A DNA stretch of 64,000 bases from Margaritifera margaritifera (lineage: Eukaryota; Mollusca; Bivalvia; Unionida; Margaritiferidae). The notes beneath the pieces were generated by a model. The model was not told the DNA's origin. It did no database searches and saw only the letters and a program-made list of their open reading frames with translations. The stretch is taken from assembly GCA_029931535.1 (NCBI GenBank), contig JAQPZY010001684.1, forward strand, positions 5,673,501 through 5,737,500. The letters run 5' to 3'. How positions within the stretch are numbered: position 1 is the stretch's first letter; each line of letters opens with the position of its first letter. Both the position numbers and the translations under genes were made by a program. Shown one piece after another: positions 53,001 through 62,000 of this stretch.

Positions 53001-56000
53001 GTACCTACATGAAACCCTGTATAATCCAAACACATGGTAAAACTCTAAATGTTAAAACTCTTAACTGTCCTTTAAAGTCATCCTACTTTGAAAGTATGGC
53101 TTCCTGTTTTTTTTAAATCTGTAAGCTGTCTTGAAAATAAGCCACCCTGAATATATTTCTTGAAAATCCCTTGTATATTTACATGTGACATGAGAGGAAG
53201 AGAAAAAGTGAGTGACAGGAAGACAGGCTGTAATTTTAGGTAGAAGACACTCATTTTTGTTAAGCTCATATCAGTGGAAAAGCAAGATACAGCATTCACT
53301 TTTACATTGCCTGCAGCAGCATTGTCAAAATTTGCATTAAGGTGTTGGATCAAGTTTTTGTATGCCCACCAAAGGGTGGAGAGTATAATGTTATGACGTG
53401 TGTATGTTCATATGTCCATCTGTACGTCGGTCTGTTACCTTTTCCATTTCCAATGAATGATTTTAGTTTTACACTATCTATCTTTACCAAACTTTATGGG
53501 TTGGCTTGCACTTAGGGTAAGGAAGAAGCATATGTTGAAAGGGGGGGGGTCAAAGAGTCAAAGGTGAAGGTCACTGTGACCGAAAGAAGAAATATGGTTT
53601 CTACACAGTGAAATTGGTTCTACATAACAGACCTTGATCAAGCTATCATTTTTGGGGTCAAAAGCTCAGAGTTCAAGGTCACTGCAGCTAAAATAAGAAT
53701 AATAGTTTCCTTACAAAAACTTGAGTTCTCTATGATTTACCTTCACCAAAGTTTGTGGATAGCTTATGCTTTGGGTAAGAAAGAAGCTTATTGATTTTGG
53801 GGATATGAGGTCAAAGGTCAAGGTCACTGACAGAAAAAATGGTAATTGCATAATACGTTAAGTTTTAGACATACATTGACTAAAGTTTGTGGAGAGTTTG
53901 AACTTAAGGTAAGGAAGTGGTCTGTTGATTTTGGGTCAGAAAGTCAAAAATACTGGTCATTGTCACTCAAAGAAAAATTGGTTTTGCACAAAATGTTTTG
54001 ATCTATATTAAGTTTCTTGACCAAACTTTGTGGGTGTCTTGCAATGAGGATTAGAATGAATCCTATTGATTTTGGGGTCTTAAGGTCAGAGGTCAAGGTC
54101 ATAGTAACTCTAATAAGAAAATAATGGTTTCTGCACAATAAATTTAGTTTTAAGATCGCATACCTTGACCATTGAAAACTTTTGGTCAGTACTCTGTAGA
54201 GTCAACCATGTCCTTATAGTGCCTACATAGAGGACTATTAAACATGGTGTAATGTACCATTCAATGTACTCTTGTTTATGTTAGTGTTGGTTCTACATGC
54301 AGGTTCAAGCATTGTTGTTTTATTTATATTTGAAAGTAAGAATAAAACCATATGGTGATTATAAGTGGGTATGAAAAAAATATAGATTGTCAACTTAAAA
54401 ATGTAAATGAGATTTACACATGGTTTGCCAAACAGTACTGTAGACTATAAATTCTTTGATTCTTAGCTTGGATTTTCAGTTGGGTTTTTTAAAATTTCAG
54501 TTAATGAGAACATTTTCTTTGAGGCTGTTCCAAACATGGATCAAAGACTGCCTGGTCCAGAATCCATTTGGCATATCAGCCTGCATTGCGAGTGGGAGAA
54601 GGTTATCCTGGCCTATGGCAGGTCAGTAAATCCAAATAAAGTACAATTAAGTTTATCTGACATTCATTTATTTATACTTTAAGATGACACTCTGGATGCT
54701 GCGTTGGTGCTAATGATTGCCAAAATAACAAAGGTGATTAAAAAGTTCATATGACAATTCATTTCCATAAAAAACAATGTATTTAGTGATGGAAAATTTA
54801 GATCACTGTACAGTTTTCTGCTGATTTTTGCCTTATAGTCTCTAACATCCACTAGTGTAACATATTTTTGAGGTTGTACAAATGAGGTAAGAAACTCGAT
54901 TTCTCAAAAAGGGAACATGCAGAAATCATGATTTAGCAATAAATCAAATCTTTACTCATTTTGAAAAGAAAAGGTTTCAGAGAAAGAACGGGAATATTAA
55001 AGAAAAAGAGCAGTGACTAAAGCCAGATTGGAATGGAAAATTACATAAAGCGGCCCATTCCTGGTACACTAGATAATCAAACATATCAGTAGTTTTCATA
55101 GCAAAATTGGCAACTACTTGGGAAGTTCTAGCACCAACATAGGAATGGGAGAATTTATTAATGTGTAAGTGAAACCTGTTTAGTCCAGTCATGAAGTGTA
55201 CCATTGTAGCAGGATCTTTTTTTCATGGAAATAACATTTGCGATTTTGACCAAAAATGTAGGTGTTAAATATCGGCTGCTTTTATTTTAGCCATTGCAGA
55301 TTCAGGGAGGCTATAATATGTAAGATGATAAATTTTGATGGGATTTATTTTTGTGATCTCAATCTTAGCCTGCTAAATCTATAAATTTCTCCACCACTAA
55401 AAATTCCCATTATATCGTATTTTGGCCAGATTGGACATTAAACCAAATAAGGCTGCAATAGTTGCATGTGTAGATGGCTTAGTTTCGTTTACTGCCTGTA
55501 AACGTTCACAAAATCAGTAAACATATAAATGAACATGCATGTGGTTGTCAGTGTTGTGTGAAACTATCTGTTCCAATTAAATTATACATTTCCACATCTC
55601 TGCTTAAAATGACTATTGAGTAGGACTTTTCTGTTAATTCTATCCTGAAAATATGTATGATTTTCACATCCTGAAAGTATGTATGATTTTCACATCCTGA
55701 AAATATGTATGATTTTCACATCCTGAAAGTATATATGATTTTCACATCCTGAAAGTATGTATGATTTTCACATGCTGAAAGTATGTATGATTTTCACATG
55801 CTGAAAGTATGTATGATTTTCACATCCTGAAAGTATGTATGATTTTCACATGCTGAAAGTATGTGTGATTTTCACATGCTGAAAGTATGTATGATTTTCA
55901 CATCCTGAAAGTATGTATGATTTTCACATCCTGAAAATATGTATGATTTTCACATCCTGAAAATATGTATGATTTTCACATGGTGAAAGTATGTATGATT

Positions 56001-59000
56001 TTCACATGCTGAAAGTATGTATGATTTTCACATCCAATGTGGCATCACTAGGAAAAAGCAGATGTTGATGAGAATTGGTTGTAGCAAACATCACACAACA
56101 TTACACTTCTGGTTGATTTACTGATACTGCTGATAAAAATTTCTTGAAACTGCATTATTTACCTTTGAAACATATGTTTGTTGATGGAACCTTTGATTAG
56201 TAACTTTTTATTTTAAAGAAACACTGTTTCAAGTTTATAAGCCACTGAATAGATTCTCTGTTGTTGTAGTCCTACAAATGCACCCTATGTGCATGTCCAT
56301 GCAGTACATCAGGTTGCATTGTTGACTTTTTCATCATGTACATATAGATAGCAGTAGGAAATAATTTGACATTCCTAGGGATGTTTTACTGAAATTTTCA
56401 GATATATTCAAGAAAGACTGAATCCTGTCATAATAAGAGGTTAAAGATATACAGCAAATGAAACAATCACAAGTTGAATGAGTTATAGCATGTACATTAT
56501 GATAGGCTAATAGATAGATAGGGGGAAAGGTTGGGTTTTTAATCATTTTGATTAAATGGCATTGTTTTGATTGCTGTAAACCAGGTACATATTGAGAAAT
56601 TGTGGTAAACATTGCAGCCTTGAAGCCAGAAATTTTGGGATAAATCATCATTACTAGGTTAGGGTGGACTTAAATTTGTTGTCTTTGTGTGATTTGGGTC
56701 CTGAATACTCAGTGGCCAGTTTTGACAAGTTAAAATGTAATTTTAAAAGTCTCGGAGGACATTTCTGTCAATATAAAAACATAAAACTCCATCTTCTGTG
56801 TGTGTGTGTGTGTGTGTGTGTGCAAAAGAGAAGGGGGGAGATTTGCCCAAGTTTATGTGTCTAGACTTCAGAGGAGTCCTTGTTTTGTGTCTGCTTGTTT
56901 GTGACTGCATTACCTTGAATCATAAGTTTTACTGTCATTTAATTTTTCACAAAATTAGTAATAAGGTTTATTGTGAATTCACTATTTTTCATGTTCTGAC
57001 AATTTTTCTAGATTTTGTGGTTGCAACAAACCATGAATTTTAAAAATCCAGTTAACAGTATAACTAAAATGAGTAAACTTTACAGTATGTTAAAGTCCAG
57101 GTGGCTGACAAAAACTTTAATTTTTCACAAATCCATGAAAATTTATAAACACAAAGATACACACAAAGATACATGATTTCGCTGTATTTGCAAAACAAAA
57201 TTGAATGATTCAGTGATAAACCATGAAAATTTATACACACAAAGATAAATGATTTCATGGTATTTGCAACACAAAATTGAATGATTCAGGGGTAAAGTAA
57301 ATGCATACTACCTTTCATCAGCCTATTCCATGCAATTTTTTTTGTGCAATGTTGGTTTCCTTGCTAAATCCTGACATTTAATGCATATGAGAATTGAGAT
57401 TTACATTATTTCAACATTTTCTTTTCCAGGGGAAGACAAAGACAGCCATTCAGAAACCAAAAGAGGTAGAATAGCTACAAATGCACATGCAGTACCAAAA
57501 GAGTACATGAAAGGGTAAGTGCAGAAAATCACAACATAAGTAAGTTTTTAATTTTAGAGCTCTGTATGATATAGATAATTGATGAATTGGGTCACATTTC
57601 TTCTTCAAATACATTACACAATCACATACCTTAGGAGTACAACCACTACCTCACAAATCCAGTCCTCCAAGCTAAAATTTTAGCTATAAAAGCTAGAAGT
57701 TGTCTGCCCACATAGGTGGGCATTAGACAGAGTGATCTCCCCCTTAGATATAGGGATTGGCACCAAATCCCATCTATCCATCAGTTGCTACTTCTGCTTG
57801 TGCTAGGTAGCATGTTCTTTAGAGACCTCACAAAAATCTAATATTGGAGGAGTTTCTCATTAAAGGGAAGTATACTCCAACTTTATTTCAAACTATTTCT
57901 TGCTCTTTGTGACTGAGACAAAGTTTTTCTAACTTTTTTTGAACAATAACTTTGTCAACATCGAATGGTCCTAGAACAGCTTGTTAAAACTTATTTCAGT
58001 GGTTCTGGCTATGGAGATGTTTCAGTACCTGATACCTGATGTCATACTAGGATTATGGATGACTCTTTTAGCGATCGCCTTGAAGTTTCTGTATATCTGT
58101 TCTGATGGACTTCTAGTATGGTTATCCATTGCTTTATTCAAGTTTCACCAGCACCATCAAAGATTTCTTATGAGGCATCTGCATCACCAGCTTTGATTGA
58201 AGAGGTGTTTTGCCTGTTACCACCAGAAGTTTGTCCTCCTCCTGCTCCACAACAGCTTTGTTCAGAGTCCCAGCATTCGTTGATCTATTAGGCAAGAGAG
58301 ACCAACCAGCGTTCAAAGAGTTACCACAGTCTGGTTGAGTGGCTGCTGTCGTAATGTGTTGTTTAGAAAGGCAATTTCAGGACCCAAGAGTCAGTAGACC
58401 TTTCTTTTCACAGCAACAACTGTTGTCCAATTTCAGTAAAGCATATTGTAAGACACACATGCCTGTGTTTCACACAGAAGTCCCACCCATTGACAGAGGC
58501 ATAGCAGGCCTGGGAATGTTGAAACCACATCAGTAAGGATGGACCAGAAACACTTCAGTGACACACAGCAGTCGGCCTGGAATGTCATTGCTATAAGCTC
58601 TATGCTGGACCTCATATTGATGGCAATTTTTCAGCAAGTGGAGCACAGTTTATTCTTGTCTGCCATTATGCCTGCTGGACATGCATGGGAATCTGCTTTA
58701 CAAATGGCACGTGTGCTGAACAGGGCAGCACAACACACTGGCCAATTCCGTGGCAGCAGCAATCAATTTACAGCTCGTGGAAAGAGATGCATTGCTCTCC
58801 ACTTCCACCTTCCTGAAAGAGTTTCACAAGGTCATGCATAGATCCCAGCCATTGTCCTCCAACCTACTCTTTAAGCCGTGTAGAGGAAGTATGCCATCAA
58901 GGAGACAAATCTGCCTAAGGTTCAGCATCAGAGGCCTCAGTGATTGTTTCATAATAGGGATCAGAGGAACAGAAAGGACCTCTAGGAAATGTCAAACGGG

Positions 59001-62000
59001 AAAGCTGTCCTAGGGCCTATAAACATTCAAAGTAGTGTCTCTCAAAAATGAATGTGGACAAAAAGCAGAGAGAGTAAGATCACTTTTGCCCCAGATTCTC
59101 ACTATGCCAGCCTTCTTCCAGAAAGAAATGATGCCATTCTTATGCCGCCCTTGTCAAATATTACTGTTGGGGGGAAGACTCAGCCACTTTGCTTTAGAAT
59201 GGGTGGAAAGACTTTGCCCTGATGATCCATGGATCCTGCAAGTTGTGTCAGATGGCCTCCAAATCACATTCAATGCCCCTCCTCCAGTGTCCAGGGCTCG
59301 TTCAGCTACAGACATCCCAAAAAATCCTTTCAGAGCAGACATTCTGTAGCAGGAAGTAAACAGTCTTCTTCCAAAAAGGGCAGTAGATATTGTTCTAAAA
59401 AAAACCAATCAGCTTTAATTCAAGACTGTTTTTGGTACCAAATGCCATGGCACTTTTTGGGCATTTATAGACCTCAGCTCTCTCAGCCGTTTCATACGGG
59501 CACCATGGAAACTCTGAGACTAGTTCTAAATGCCATTCAAGAGGTAGACTTCACAGTCAGTTTAGATCTGCAAGATGCATACCTACATGTTCCAATTCTC
59601 AAGTCCTCATGGAAATTCCAGCAGTTCGGTTCAGGGATACAGTATACCAGTTCAGGGCACTCCCTTTTGGTTTCAACATCAGTCCATGGGTCTTGACAAG
59701 AATTATGGAAAGAGTAGTGTCTCACTTCAGGACCATCTCTGCACCCATGACATCCAACTTCCTGGATGACATACTGCAAAAACACCAGGTGAATTATATT
59801 TTAAATCAAGACAGTAATTCCCTTGTTTCACTCCTACTCAGCCTTGGATTCCTAGTCAACAAGGACAAATCCAGCATCATCCCATCTCAACATTTCATCC
59901 ACTTGGGTATATAGTCCAAAATGCCTCTGAATAGAGTCTGTCTCCCTCAGGAACTTGCTTTGAAAATCATTTGGTCGGTGGCTTCAATTCTTGCAAAGAA
60001 TTGCATCTCAGCCTGAGAATTCCTTTTCCTTAGGTTTCCTCAGTGCGGATGCAGATCTCATCATCCTGGGTTGCCTGTTCATGAGACCATTACAAATGAT
60101 ACTGTTGTCCCATGGTGACTGAAGCTTTGCCCATTGGAACAAACAGTCCTAGTTTCTGATTCTATGAGGTCACATCTCAGCAAATGGGAGAACACTCGCC
60201 TGGCTTATGGCGGGTGTTTACTTTCAGGTCCAGCCTCTGGGAATAACAATTTATACAGATGCAAACATGGCACGCTGGGGTGCCCACCTCCTGCCATTTT
60301 TTCAGTGGATTGTGGCCCACTCAGAATCGACTACTGCACATCAGTATCCTAGAGATTAAGGCCATAGTGAAAGCATTTCATTGGTGACAGGAGACGCTTT
60401 GTGGAAAGAGTATACTCATTCTGTCCGAGAACTCCACTGTGGTGAATTATCTCAGAAGGCAAGAGGGAACAAATTCACATACCTCTGCCTCCTGGTTTGA
60501 GATTTTCTAAGGTGGTGTCATCAACAACAAATCCATGTTCAAGTCCATCACATTTGTCCTTTGTCTCTCCTGTCCTGGATTAGAAGGCCTGGGGAGTCAA
60601 TGCTCTTGCCATAGATTTGAACGGTTTGGAAGCCTACACTTATCGTCCAACATCTCTGATTCCAAAGATTTTGCAAAAAGCAAGGGAATCCGAATGCCGT
60701 CTTATCCTGATTGCTCACCTCAAGTGGGAAAAGTCATGGATAAATGTGTTGTTAAATCTGACAGTGGAAATTCCAAGGAAAATCATGACCTTTCCTCACC
60801 TGCTCAAGCAGCCGCAATGGCAGGAGTTTAATCCAAACCCAGATCTGTTGAACCTATCTGTCTGGATCATGTCAAACAAACACTCAGGGGCAAACAGTTC
60901 TCAGAATAAGTGGTGGAGAAAATTGCTTGGGCAAGAAGGCCCACAACTTGAAAAGCATATGAGGGGAAGTGGAGAATTTTCTCACAGTTGTGTGAGCAAG
61001 GATACATTCCTCTGCTTAAGGCATCATTACCCCAAATAGCTAACTTTCTCCTATGGCCTTTTGAGGTGAAGAAGTTAGCACCTATCACGTTAAAAGGGTA
61101 CCATTCCACAATCTCAGACATGTTGCATCACTGTGGAAGGGAGAATATAGGACAAAACAAAGACCTCTCTGACCTTCTGGCAAACTTTGATCTGTCACGA
61201 CCGAAGAACATGGTTGAATAAGGCACCTTTTGTACTACTCTCTAAAGCATCATTAGTTGATCTATTATACAAGACCTGCTTCCTACTCCTAGCTACAGCA
61301 GGCAGAATCAATGAAATACATGTATTGGTGGTTGACCTGAACTATCTACAGTTCCATTGGGATGGGTCAATTTCACTCATGATGGCCCCTGCCTTCATTG
61401 CCATGAACAGGTTCCCACTTATTGGCAATCAGTCTTTGTGGTGAAACCTCTTTCGATGTTGGACCTTTCGCCTCACAACCTGGTGAGGACTTTGAAGTGG
61501 TACCTAAAATGAACTGAGCCAGTGTGAAGTGAGCTCTCTTGTCTGTTTTTACCGTTGGAAGAGGAAAAGGTTGATATCTTGGCTCAGGATCTGTCATCCT
61601 GGACAAGATGGGTTATTTGCTTTGCATCCAGAGCATTAACCCAAGATCAAATGAAATTATTACACAGTATTGCATTCAAGCGCAACTGTTCCCAAACTGA
61701 TATTATACAAGCTGTGGATATGGAGGTCAGAGTCAACTTTCTCTAGATCTTTTCTTCCCAAAAGACTCAGTTAGACCTGGTGGGACCTATAGCAGCAGCG
61801 CAAGAGGCTACATTCCCAGGTCAATCAGCAGCTTCTTAGTGATGTGACACTATGACTTCCACTGTATTTGCAGAGGATAATTTTTCCCAATAGCTGCATC
61901 TAGGCATATGGAGTCACTACTACAGCCGGGTTATATGAAAAAGTTAGAAGCTGCATCACGTACTTTAGGGGACCGGAGATGTCTCTTCTCTAGGGTAAGG

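Noticed and set aside
59154..59408. Minus-strand frame opposite the DIRS RT
   Set aside because: Shadow of the sense-strand retroelement.
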